A stretch of 13,750 nt of DNA from an uncultured Johnsonella sp. (GCA_905373785.1 CAJPUK010000049.1:1-13750); one strand, 5' to 3'. Positions 7,600 through 13,750 are shown, counted from the first letter of the stretch. Program-made: numbers and translations. The notes: generated by a model from the sequence alone, not told the origin.

Positions 7600-8565
7600 A
7601 TGCTAAAGAAGAAGTTATTTGCAGTTGTAATGTATGTTTTGGCTTGTTGTACAGTGCTAAGTGCCTGTACCTCGACAACAAAGGAGGAAACCGAGCAAAG
7701 CAGCGAAAAGAAGGATAAGAAAAAGTCGAAAAAGAGTAAGGACAAAGCCGATAAAAAGTCTAAAGAAGATACTGAAAAAGAAAGTGAAGAAAGTAAGGAA
7801 AACCTGTCAAACAAACTTAAAAAGGATGAAGACTTTGAAGGAAATATTGACGATACTAAAAGAGAAGAATTAAAAGCTCAAACTGTGGAAACTTTAGATA
7901 CTATGCTTGCTTCTGAAGCACTTACAATAATGTGGGAGGGTATAGGTAACGGTATTGACGGTAAAATAACACTTGGAAGATATCTAGACGGAGATAGGAA
8001 AATATATTTCTTGTCTGCCAATGAACATGACCCTTCCAAGCTCTTTTATACAATGACAGATACCAATAGAGCCTATGTAAGTTATGATACAAAAAATTGG
8101 GGACCGGCTGAAGAAAAGGAAAGATTAACCGGTCCTCCTATGTTGGCGTCTTCATTTCCAAGTTACCTTAGTTTGATTTACTCCGCTTTAGAGGAGGGAT
8201 TTGATATTAAATATTTACCTGAAACCAATATGTACGAATTTGAGAGTAATGCGGAAAAAATAAAAGATGTTGATATACACTCAATAAGTTCGAAAATTAA
8301 TACTAAATCCCAATATGATGAGTTTGCAGATGAGTTTGTATTAAATGATATAAATATAAAATCCTTTGCTCTCGGGATTGCTAAAAAGGTATATAGGTTT
8401 ACTTATGAAAACGGAAACTTTTTAATTATGGAAGAATTATATGATAAGGATGATAATAAATTTGAAACTTCAATACTTATAGTTATGCAAAGTAGCGATC
8501 CGAATGCTAAAAAAGTTGCTGTAGAGATGTTTGATACTATAGATGGTAATTTTAACGGTCAATAA
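7600..8565 (+). CDS. Lipoprotein family copy E
   Basis: A 321-residue lipoprotein. MLKKKLFAVVMYVLACCTVLSAC is a classic signal peptide with lipobox LSAC and lipid site Cys23. The linker (about 25-90) starts EETEQSSEKKDKKKSKKSKD and is almost only Lys, Ser, Asp and Glu, so it should be flexible and may hold the domain away from the membrane or interact with wall polymers. The folded part carries the family marks KREELKAQTVETLDTML, NRAYVSYDTKNW, SFPSYLSLIYSALEEGF, DIHSISSKI and YRFTYENGNFLIMEE. It is the last and probably the best expressed copy, with a strong ribosome site. Its stop codon (8563-8565) lies inside the 8-bp sequence repeated on the other side of the element at 8569-8748, so the insertion left the reading frame intact. 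I recognise no characterised family. Confidence 0.87.
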   Translation: MLKKKLFAVVMYVLACCTVLSACTSTTKEETEQSSEKKDKKKSKKSKDKADKKSKEDTEKESEESKENLSNKLKKDEDFEGNIDDTKREELKAQTVETLDTMLASEALTIMWEGIGNGIDGKITLGRYLDGDRKIYFLSANEHDPSKLFYTMTDTNRAYVSYDTKNWGPAEEKERLTGPPMLASSFPSYLSLIYSALEEGFDIKYLPETNMYEFESNAEKIKDVDIHSISSKINTKSQYDEFADEFVLNDINIKSFALGIAKKVYRFTYENGNFLIMEELYDKDDNKFETSILIVMQSSDPNAKKVAVEMFDTIDGNFNGQ

Positions 8566-8568
8566 TCA

Positions 8569-8748
8569 GTTACAGTTTTGGTAGCCCGGATATATCTGTA
8601 TAATATGTAGCTGAAAGCTTGTTTTCAGCTACATATTATACAGATATATCTAACAGGCTACTGCCAACATTCATCTTCATCTGATTTATAAATAAGATTA
8701 AATATTTTCAGGTTATTTTGACGAAGATGAATCTACCTGAACTGTAAC
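8569..8748. mobile_element. Candidate 180-bp MITE with terminal inverted repeats
   Basis: The left end GTTACAGTTTTGGTAG (8569-8584) is the inverse of the right end CTACCTGAACTGTAAC (8733-8748) at 14 of 16 positions. Outside lie AATAATCA (8561-8568) and AATAATTA (8749-8756), a candidate 8-bp target duplication with one mismatch that includes the stop codon of copy E. Inside are two hairpins: a long one (about 8578-8667, see separate entry) and a second formed by 8669-8681 with 8720-8732 (12 of 13 pairs). There is no coding frame, so it would be non-autonomous and moved by a transposase elsewhere. I cannot assign the IS family; 8-bp duplications occur in several. A second copy of the right end lies at 241-278. 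AT-rich context means the duplication could be chance, but the inverted repeats are not. Confidence 0.7.
8589..8650. repeat. Perfect 28-bp inverted repeat with 6-base loop
   Basis: Arm 8589-8616 begins GATATATCTGTATAATATGT and is exactly complementary to 8623-8650, with GCTTGT between them. Weaker outer pairing follows: GTAGCC (8581-8586) with GGCTAC (8656-8661), then TTGG with CCAA. As RNA it would form a very stable rod just after copy E and could block 3' exonucleases or act as a terminator without a U-run. As DNA it could extrude as a cruciform. It forms the left half of the candidate MITE and may itself be an insertion within it. Confidence 0.9.
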
Positions 8749-8778
8749 AATAATTAGGCAATTTGGATATTTTACTGA

Positions 8779-8807
8779 TTGATAAATTAGGCTATATGGT
8801 ATATAAC
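8779..8807 (+). promoter_or_regulatory. Sigma-A-type promoter of the pheST operon
   Basis: TTGATA (8779-8784), a 17-base spacer and TATAAC (8802-8807) each differ from consensus at one position. The expected start near 8814 leaves a leader of only about 45 bases before the pheS ATG at 8860. That is too short for a T-box, which many Firmicutes use for pheST. The promoter lies just outside the right end of the palindromic element. Confidence 0.65.
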
Positions 8808-8859
8808 ATAATAGATTAATAGTTTTATGCAGCTACAAAAGAAGTTAGGAGAGGTTTTA

Positions 8860-9879
8860 ATGAAGGAAAAACTGGAAGAGTTAAGACAAAGAGCCTTAGA
8901 AAAAATCAAGTCCATAGAAGAGCTTGATGCATTGAATGAACTTAGGATAGCTTATCTTGGTAAAAAAGGTGAGCTTACACAGATATTAAAGGCGATGAAG
9001 GATGTATCTGATGAGGAAAGACCTAAGATAGGTCAGATGGTCAACGAAACAAGGAAAATTATAGAGGAAAACTTAAATCAGATAAAAGACAAATTAAATA
9101 AAAGGATAAGGGATGAGAAAATAGCTTCTGAGACCATAGATGTAACCTTGCCGGCAAAGACAGTATCTTTGGGGCATTTGCATCCCAATACCATAGCTCT
9201 TGTGGAAATAGAGAAAATATTTATTGCCATGGGTTATGAAGTGGTAGAAGGTCCGGAGATAGAGTATGATGAATACAACTTTACCAAACTTAACATTCCG
9301 GCAAACCATCCGGCAAAGGACGAGCAGGATACTTTTTATATAAATAAGGATATAGTGCTCAGAACCCAGACTTCTCCCGTACAGGCAAGAGTTATGGAAA
9401 CAGGCAAGGTTCCTATAAGAATGATCTCACCGGGAAGAGTATTCCGTTCAGATGAAGTGGATGCAACACATTCACCGAGTTTCCATCAGGTAGAGGGTTT
9501 GGTTATAGATAAGAATATAACATTTTCAGATTTAAAGGGAACGCTTGCAGAGTTTGCAAAAAGGCTTTTCGGAGAAGATACCAAGGTCAAATTCAGACCA
9601 CATCATTTTCCGTTTACAGAACCGAGTGCAGAAATGGATGTAAGCTGTTTTAAGTGTAAAGGAAAAGGTTGCAGGATGTGCAAGAGCAGCGGTTGGATAG
9701 AGATACTGGGCTGCGGTATGGTACATCCTCATGTTTTTGATATGTGTGGCGTGGACAAGTCCGTATATCAAGGTTTTGCTTTTGGAGTGGGACTTGAAAG
9801 AATAGCACTTCTTAAGTACGAGATAGACGATATGAGATTATTATACGAAAATGATATACGCTTCTTAAAACAGTTTTAG
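8860..9879 (+). CDS. pheS: Phenylalanine--tRNA ligase alpha subunit
   Basis: PheS is the catalytic subunit of the cytoplasmic alpha2-beta2 enzyme that charges tRNA-Phe with phenylalanine using ATP. From ATG 8860 it has 339 residues, the normal length. TAGGAGAGG (8846-8854) precedes this ATG, so the in-frame ATG at 8827 is rejected. The N-terminal 90 residues are the coiled-coil tRNA-binding arm (KEKLEELRQRALEKIKSIEE). The class II core follows, with motif 2 FRSDEVDATHSPSFHQVEG (195-213) and motif 3 GVGLERIALL (309-318). A C-x2-C-x4-C-x2-C cluster (Cys263, 266, 271, 274) lies before GWIEILGCGMVHP, a feature I recall in other Firmicute PheS proteins. pheT follows after 35 bases, as is usual. 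Confidence 0.97.
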   Translation: MKEKLEELRQRALEKIKSIEELDALNELRIAYLGKKGELTQILKAMKDVSDEERPKIGQMVNETRKIIEENLNQIKDKLNKRIRDEKIASETIDVTLPAKTVSLGHLHPNTIALVEIEKIFIAMGYEVVEGPEIEYDEYNFTKLNIPANHPAKDEQDTFYINKDIVLRTQTSPVQARVMETGKVPIRMISPGRVFRSDEVDATHSPSFHQVEGLVIDKNITFSDLKGTLAEFAKRLFGEDTKVKFRPHHFPFTEPSAEMDVSCFKCKGKGCRMCKSSGWIEILGCGMVHPHVFDMCGVDKSVYQGFAFGVGLERIALLKYEIDDMRLLYENDIRFLKQF

Positions 9880-9914
9880 AAATTAATGTATAGGAACTGA
9901 AAGGGATTTTGATT

Positions 9915-12329
9915 ATGAATACAACACTTTCTTGGATCAAAGAATATGTACCGGACTTAAATGTAGGGGATCAGGAATTTGCCGATGCCATGACTTTATC
10001 GGGTACTAAGGTGGAATTTTATAAAAGATTGGATACAAATTTAGAAAAAATAGTAGTGGCACAGATACTGTCAATAGAAAAGCATCCGGATGCGGATAAA
10101 TTAATAGTATGCAAATGTGATACGGGAACAGAAACTTTGCAAATAGTAACCGGAGCAAGTAATGTAGCCGTGGGAGATAAGGTGCCTTTGGTACTTGATG
10201 GCGGCAAGGTAGCTGTGGCACATGATCTTAGCAGACCCGAAGGCGGTGTCAAGATAAAAAGCGGCAAGCTTAGAGGGCTTGAGTCTTTCGGTATGATGTG
10301 TTCCATAGAAGAACTGGGACTTGATAAGAATTTTTATCCCGATGCTCCTGAGCATGGTATATATATATTGCCGACTGATGCAAAACTTGGAGAGTCGGTT
10401 ACAGATCTTTTGGGGCTTAATGATACGGTATTTGAGTACGAGATAACCTCCAACAGAGTGGACTGCTACAGTGTACTCGGCATAGCCAGAGAGGCGGCGG
10501 CTACATTTGCAAAGAAATTCAACCCTCCTGTACTTGAAGAAATAAAGGGAGAGGATGATATAAATAAATATCTTCAAGTGGAGATAAAAAGTCCGCTTTG
10601 TAAAAGATATATTGCCAAGATGATAAAAAATATAAGGTTAAAACCATCACCTGCGTGGCTTAGACAAAGACTTATATCAAGCGGAGTAAGACCTATTAAT
10701 AATATAGTGGATATCACCAACTATGTTATGCTTGAGTATGGTCAACCCATGCACGCTTTCGACTATGAAAAGATAGCAAAGGCTAAGATAGTGGTTGATA
10801 CCGCTAAAGACTCGGATGAGTTTACCACCCTTGACGGACAGATAAGAAAGCTTGACGAAAGCATACTTATGATCAATGACGGTGAAAAGGCGGTTGCAAT
10901 CGCAGGAATTATGGGTGGAGAAAATTCTAAAGTTTCAGATGATATATCTACTATGGTATTTGAGGCGGCTTGCTTTGACGGAACCAATGTAAGACTTTCA
11001 TCTAAGAAGCTTGGACTTAGAACCGACTCTTCCGCAAAATTTGAAAAGGACTTAAGCCCTCAAACTGCACTTTTAGCCATTGAAAGAGCCTGCAATTTGG
11101 TAAAGGAGCTTGATGCCGGAGATATAGTGGACGGTATTATAGATGTCTATCTGGTAAAACAGGAAAAAGTAAGAATAGACTTTGAGTTTGAGAGAATTAA
11201 TAAGCTGCTTGGAACCGATATCTCGAGGGAAGATATGCTTGAGTACCTGAGCAGAATAGAAATAAAGTATGATGAGGGCAGCAATAAGCTTATTATTCCG
11301 GATTTTAGAACCGACCTTCATTATATGGCGGATATAGCGGAAGAGGTTGCGAGATTTTACGGATATGATAAGATCCCTACTACCTTACCTGTAGGAGAGT
11401 CTACTGTAGGTGGAATATCTTATAAACTTAAGGTTGAAGAAACTTTCAGATATGTTGCAAGATTTTTAGGATATTCTGAGGCAATGAGCTATTCATTTGA
11501 AAGCCCTAAGGTGTATGATAAGTTATGTATACCTAAAGACAGCAAGGAAAGACTTGCAATAGAGATAAGCAATCCTTTAGGCGAGGACTACTCTATCATG
11601 AGAACAAGCCCTCTTAACGGTTTACTTACTTCTTTATCAACCAATATCAACAGAAGAAATAAGAATGTAAAACTGTACGAACTTGCCAATATTTATTTGC
11701 CTAAGGAGCTTCCGTTAAAGGAGCTGCCGGATGAGAGAATGCAATTTAGCTTAGGTTTTTACGGGGAAGGTGATTTCTTTTCAATGAAGGCTGTGGTGGA
11801 GGAAATGCTTACTACAGCAGGTTTATTTGACAGAATAAACTATGATCCAAACTGTGACAGACCTTATCTGCATCCGGGAAGAAAAGCGGAGATTATATAC
11901 AAGGATGTAAGTTTAGGCTACATAGGAGAGGTACATCCTGAGGTTTTGGAAAATTATGACATCAAGGCAAGAGCCTATGTGGCAGTGTTGGATATGCCAA
12001 GCATAAATCCGTTCACTTCCTTCGATGTGAAGTATGAAGGTATAGCAAAATATCCGGCAATAAGCAGGGATATAAGCATGGTAGTACCTAAGAATATACC
12101 TGTTGCCGAAATAGAAAAGATAATAGAGAAAAATTCAGGAAAGTTACTTGAGTCCTATGAGCTTTTTGATATCTATGAGGGTGAGCAGATAGAGGCAGGA
12201 TATAAGTCAGTTGCTTATAATATAGTATTCAGAGACAAGACAAGAACTTTGGAAGACAAAGAAGTTATTGCCATAATGGAAGATATAATTAAGGCTTTAG
12301 AAAGCATTAATATAAAATTGAGAATGTAA
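9915..12329 (+). CDS. pheT: Phenylalanine--tRNA ligase beta subunit
   Basis: PheT is the structural, editing and tRNA-binding subunit of phenylalanyl-tRNA synthetase. ATG 9915 is chosen because AAAGGGA (9900-9906) lies 8 bases ahead; the in-frame TTG at 9909 is too close to it. The protein has 804 residues, the usual bacterial length. Domains in order are an EMAP/OB-type tRNA-binding domain (about 40-150, VVAQILSIEKHPDADKL), the B3/B4 region that carries the editing site (about 215-385, with PINNIVDITNYVMLEYGQP), B5 (about 405-475), the catalytic-like core that no longer catalyses, and a C-terminal FDX-ACB domain (about 705-804, KYPAISRDISMVV) that binds the anticodon. No frameshift or missing part is visible. 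Confidence 0.97.
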   Translation: MNTTLSWIKEYVPDLNVGDQEFADAMTLSGTKVEFYKRLDTNLEKIVVAQILSIEKHPDADKLIVCKCDTGTETLQIVTGASNVAVGDKVPLVLDGGKVAVAHDLSRPEGGVKIKSGKLRGLESFGMMCSIEELGLDKNFYPDAPEHGIYILPTDAKLGESVTDLLGLNDTVFEYEITSNRVDCYSVLGIAREAAATFAKKFNPPVLEEIKGEDDINKYLQVEIKSPLCKRYIAKMIKNIRLKPSPAWLRQRLISSGVRPINNIVDITNYVMLEYGQPMHAFDYEKIAKAKIVVDTAKDSDEFTTLDGQIRKLDESILMINDGEKAVAIAGIMGGENSKVSDDISTMVFEAACFDGTNVRLSSKKLGLRTDSSAKFEKDLSPQTALLAIERACNLVKELDAGDIVDGIIDVYLVKQEKVRIDFEFERINKLLGTDISREDMLEYLSRIEIKYDEGSNKLIIPDFRTDLHYMADIAEEVARFYGYDKIPTTLPVGESTVGGISYKLKVEETFRYVARFLGYSEAMSYSFESPKVYDKLCIPKDSKERLAIEISNPLGEDYSIMRTSPLNGLLTSLSTNINRRNKNVKLYELANIYLPKELPLKELPDERMQFSLGFYGEGDFFSMKAVVEEMLTTAGLFDRINYDPNCDRPYLHPGRKAEIIYKDVSLGYIGEVHPEVLENYDIKARAYVAVLDMPSINPFTSFDVKYEGIAKYPAISRDISMVVPKNIPVAEIEKIIEKNSGKLLESYELFDIYEGEQIEAGYKSVAYNIVFRDKTRTLEDKEVIAIMEDIIKALESINIKLRM

Positions 12330-12349
12330 ATATTTTAGGGGGGGACATT

Positions 12350-12535
12350 ATGGATTCAACAGTACTTATTACCGTAGTTTCAGGAGTTGTCATGGCTTTG
12401 CAGATATTATATATATGGCTGGGGCGCAAATTTGGCTGGACCATATATATAAAACCGGTGTGGCTTCTCATTTGGTTTATCTTATTTGTAGGCGGTATAT
12501 ACTCACTCGTAACAGGTAATAGAATCATCGGTTAG
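12350..12535 (+). CDS. Small two-helix membrane protein of unknown function
   Basis: A 61-residue protein starting 20 bases after pheT. An unusual ribosome site of seven consecutive G (12338-12344) lies 5 bases before the ATG. Two hydrophobic helices (about residues 4-23 and 35-56) are joined by a short loop with Arg and Lys (GRKFGWTIYIK). The C-terminus is short and polar (TGNRIIG). It probably sits in the cell membrane as a hairpin. I recognise no family. It is most likely the last gene of the pheST transcript, because a strong terminator follows its stop directly. The good start signal and clear membrane pattern argue that it is real. Confidence 0.72.
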   Translation: MDSTVLITVVSGVVMALQILYIWLGRKFGWTIYIKPVWLLIWFILFVGGIYSLVTGNRIIG

Positions 12536-12541
12536 TTTTAT

Positions 12542-12594
12542 TAAAAGATGTATGGGTATTTTTGATAAAAGATATTCCATACATCTTTTATTTT
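12542..12594 (+). terminator. Rho-independent terminator after the pheST operon
   Basis: TAAAAGATGTATGG (12542-12555) pairs perfectly with CCATACATCTTTTA (12577-12590) around a 21-base loop, and TTTT follows. The A-rich 5' arm would also serve transcription from the other strand. It begins 6 bases after the stop of the small membrane protein and separates the pheST unit from the toxin-antitoxin module. Confidence 0.8.
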
Positions 12595-12622
12595 AAATAA
12601 AAAGCAGATGTATAGCAAATGC

Positions 12623-12651
12623 TTTACAATGAAATACCGGTATGATAAAAT
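12623..12651 (+). promoter_or_regulatory. Toxin-antitoxin promoter with operator palindrome in the spacer
   Basis: TTTACA (12623-12628), a 17-base spacer and TAAAAT (12646-12651) form a good promoter. The spacer holds the perfect palindrome ATACCGGTAT (12634-12643), a GC-centred island in AT-rich sequence. RelB/DinJ antitoxins are ribbon-helix-helix repressors that bind such palindromes at their own promoter, so this is the probable autoregulatory operator. The predicted start, near 12658, leaves a very short leader before the antitoxin ribosome site. Confidence 0.65.
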
Positions 12652-12673
12652 AAGAATAAAAGGAGATAAATCT

Positions 12674-12928
12674 ATGGCACAGATTAGTTTACGAGTTGAT
12701 GATGAAGTAAAAAAGAATGCAGAAAAGACATTTGATGCTATTGGATTAAATATGTCTACAGCAATTAATATTTTCCTAAAAGCTGTTGTAAGAGAAAATC
12801 GTATTCCATTTGAACTGTCAGCAGATCCTTTCTATTCCGAAACAAATATAGAAAGATTAAGAGAGTCTATTAGTAAAGTTGAAACCGGAGAAAAAACTTT
12901 AACAGAGCATGAATTGATTGAGGGGTAG
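12674..12928 (+). CDS. RelB/DinJ family antitoxin
   Basis: From ATG 12674 the protein has 84 residues. AAAAGGAG (12658-12665) lies 8 bases before it. A longer frame from 12608 would start inside the promoter and is rejected. The N-terminus AQISLRVDDEVKKNAEKTF, followed by DAIGLNMSTAINIFLKAVV, is a typical RelB/DinJ ribbon-helix-helix domain used for dimerisation and DNA binding. The following RENRIPFEL is also characteristic. The C-terminal half (about 50-84) is acidic and should wrap around the toxin. It neutralises the ribosome-dependent mRNA nuclease encoded next and represses the operon. It ends 4 bases before the toxin start, so translation is coupled. Confidence 0.9.
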   Translation: MAQISLRVDDEVKKNAEKTFDAIGLNMSTAINIFLKAVVRENRIPFELSADPFYSETNIERLRESISKVETGEKTLTEHELIEG

Positions 12929-12932
12929 GTTT

Positions 12933-13196
12933 ATGCAAAAAGTTTGGAGTGAGGAAGCATGGGAAGATTATTTATATTGGCAAACTCAAGACAAGAAGAC
13001 GCTAAAGCGGATAAATCAATTAATCAAAGACATTGAAAGAAACGGTTATAACAGCATTGGAAAACCTGAGCCGCTTAAAGCCGACTTATCAGGATATTGG
13101 AGTGTTAGAATCGATTATCAAAATAGACTTGTTTTTAGAATTAGGGATGATTGTTTGGAGATTTGGCAATGTCGTTCTCATTATAAAAGTACATAG
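12933..13196 (+). CDS. yoeB: YoeB/Txe family mRNA interferase toxin
   Basis: ATG 12933 gives 87 residues. GGGGTAGG (12922-12929), overlapping the antitoxin stop, serves as ribosome site, so the in-frame upstream ATG at 12918 is rejected. The protein follows E. coli YoeB closely: KVWSEEAWEDYLYWQTQDKK, INQLIKDIERNGY, GKPEPLKADLSGYWS, and the end CRSHY. The catalytic residues described for YoeB, Glu46, Arg65, His83 and Tyr84, fall at the same positions here, so the toxin should be active. YoeB binds the ribosomal A site and cleaves mRNA, stopping translation under stress. Three extra residues (KST) follow the usual HY end. YoeB classically pairs with a YefM antitoxin; here the partner is RelB/DinJ-like. 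Confidence 0.92.
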   Translation: MQKVWSEEAWEDYLYWQTQDKKTLKRINQLIKDIERNGYNSIGKPEPLKADLSGYWSVRIDYQNRLVFRIRDDCLEIWQCRSHYKST

Positions 13197-13242
13197 CTTA
13201 ACTGTATGAAGTGTAAAATAATAGTTTACAACAAATAAAAAC

Positions 13243-13271
13243 TTGTATATTTTATACATAAGTATTATAAT
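13243..13271 (+). promoter_or_regulatory. Promoter of the riboswitch-ribU unit
   Basis: TTGTAT (13243-13248), a 17-base spacer and a perfect TATAAT (13266-13271) predict a start near 13278, just before the first paired bases of the FMN riboswitch. Between the toxin stop and this promoter lies only a small hairpin, TGTAAA (13212-13217) with TTTACA (13225-13230), without a T-run. Confidence 0.65.
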
Positions 13272-13282
13272 TAAGGTACAGT

Positions 13283-13390
13283 TCTTCGGGGCGGGGTGCA
13301 AGTCCCCACCGGCAGTTAAAGTCTGCGAGCTGCTGTAGGCAGTTGATTTGGTGTAATTCCAAAACCGACGGTATAGTCCGGATGGGAGGA
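13283..13390 (+). promoter_or_regulatory. FMN riboswitch (RFN element)
   Basis: The segment shows the conserved blocks of the FMN aptamer in order: TCTTCGGGGCGGGGTGCAAG, then TCCCCACCGGCAGT, GTCTGCGAGC, TTGATTTGGTGTAATTCC, and AAAACCGACGGTATAGTCCG followed by GATGGGAGGA. The closing stem P1 forms between TCTTC (13283-13287) and GAGGA (13386-13390). It binds flavin mononucleotide and normally lowers expression of riboflavin synthesis or uptake genes when FMN is plentiful. Its position before ribU fits control of riboflavin import. The variable P3-like arm, CTGCTGTAGGCAG, is short. Confidence 0.96.
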
Positions 13391-13400
13391 GGATTATTTT

Positions 13401-13480
13401 TTTATGTCATAAATCTTAGACATAAAATATTCTACAATCTTTTAATATTTTTCCGTAGGCTGAATAAATTCTAAGGAGCC
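13401..13480 (+). promoter_or_regulatory. Possible riboswitch expression platform
   Basis: TTTATGTC (13401-13408) and GACATAAA (13419-13426) form a hairpin that has no following T-run, so it is not a standard terminator. Its loop and 3' arm contain CTTAGA (13415-13420), complementary to TCTAAG (13470-13475), which overlaps the ribU ribosome site AAGGAG (13473-13478). GGCT (13459-13462 region) can also pair with AGCC (13477-13480). This suggests control at translation initiation, but the pairings are short and unproven. Confidence 0.35.
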
Positions 13481-13485
13481 ATAAT

Positions 13486-13750
13486 ATGTCTGATTTTGTA
13501 AAATTGGTTATGGAAAATGTAATATTTGTTGTTCAGTTTTTATTCATCGTATTGGCTATTTTTTTACTGGCTTATATAGTAGAAAAAAGAGTCTTAATTT
13601 CGTCAGGTATCAAAGAAAGAATATTAAATACCAAGTCTATAGTATTCATAGGTCTTTTCTCAGCATTAAGTACGGTACTTATGCTTTTTGAGATTCCTTT
13701 ATTTTTCGCACCGTCTTTTTATAAGATAGATTTATCGGAAATTCCCGTAC
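13486..13750 (+). CDS. ribU: ECF transporter riboflavin-binding subunit RibU (partial, N-terminal 88 residues)
   Basis: ATG 13486 follows AAGGAG (13473-13478) by 7 bases, and the frame runs off the right edge. Residues 51-88, SIVFIGLFSALSTVLMLFEI followed by PLFFAPSFYKIDLSEIPV, match the usual N-terminus of RibU, including the 'K(L/I)DLS(D/E)(I/V)P' signature. RibU is the membrane subunit that captures riboflavin and works with the shared EcfA/EcfA'/EcfT energising module. The FMN riboswitch directly upstream supports this identity. Ahead of this core is an extension of about 50 residues with one strong hydrophobic helix (about 11-32) and a charged segment EKRVLISSGIKERILNTK. Typical RibU proteins begin near residue 50 here, so the extension is unusual. 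The C-terminal membrane helices are outside the window. Confidence 0.9.
   Translation, partial: MSDFVKLVMENVIFVVQFLFIVLAIFLLAYIVEKRVLISSGIKERILNTKSIVFIGLFSALSTVLMLFEIPLFFAPSFYKIDLSEIPV

Noticed and set aside
7661..7873. A 70-residue very basic frame inside copy E
   Set aside because: It is a frame-shifted reading of the Lys/Ser-rich linker of copy E, so its basic composition follows from the repeat codons.
659..8565. ABC exporter and lipoprotein array as one dedicated export system
   Set aside because: The exporter lacks a peptidase domain, and lipoproteins with normal lipoboxes use Sec. Only adjacency links the two regions, so I do not claim a joint system.
8749..8859. T-box leader before pheS
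   Set aside because: No T-box core or specifier loop is visible, and the predicted transcript leader is only about 45 bases.
10006..10577. Several - strand frames opposite pheT
   Set aside because: pheT is full length and unambiguous on the + strand, and the opposite frames have no start signals.

Overview
The window is low-G+C DNA (about one third G+C by eye) with AT-rich synonymous codons, strong AGGAG-type ribosome binding sites and every supported gene on the + strand. A heterodimeric multidrug-type ABC exporter, pheST, an FMN riboswitch ahead of ribU and Firmicute-type lipoprotein signals point to a Clostridia member, most likely Lachnospiraceae. A Lachnoanaerobaculum-like oral anaerobe is my guess from gene style, not something the sequence proves.

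Layout. 2-181 is the C-terminal end of a CbiG-like cobalamin enzyme, followed by a remnant of a short repeat element (241-278). 383-4107 is a probable three-gene operon: a 79-residue protein of unknown function, then two ABC half-transporters joined by an ATGA stop/start overlap. Their motifs complement each other as in heterodimeric exporters: one degenerate and one canonical ATP site. 4185-8565 is a tandem array of five paralogous copies of an unrecognised lipoprotein family, called A to E here. A is a pseudogene with a frameshift, a nonsense codon and a lost lipobox cysteine. B stops about 40 codons early. C is a frameshifted 5' fragment. D and E look intact. Each has a signal peptide, a Lys/Glu/Ser-rich linker and a shared C-terminal domain.

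E is followed at its stop codon by a 180-bp palindromic element (8569-8748) with 16-bp terminal inverted repeats, a near-perfect 8-bp target duplication that contains the stop codon, and a perfect 28-bp internal stem. This is a good MITE candidate, and the 241-278 remnant carries the same end. Next comes the pheS-pheT operon with its own sigma-A-type promoter (8779-8807), no T-box, and a small two-helix membrane protein at its end, closed by a 14-bp hairpin terminator.

The 3' part holds a self-contained toxin-antitoxin module, RelB/DinJ-type antitoxin plus YoeB-type toxin. A 10-bp palindrome sits between the -35 and -10 of its promoter and is a likely operator. The window ends with a promoter, a clear FMN riboswitch and the start of ribU, the riboflavin substrate-binding subunit of an ECF transporter, which carries an unusual N-terminal membrane extension.

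The most unusual part is the decaying lipoprotein array and the palindromic element at its end. The other regions hold recognisable families in ordinary arrangements.
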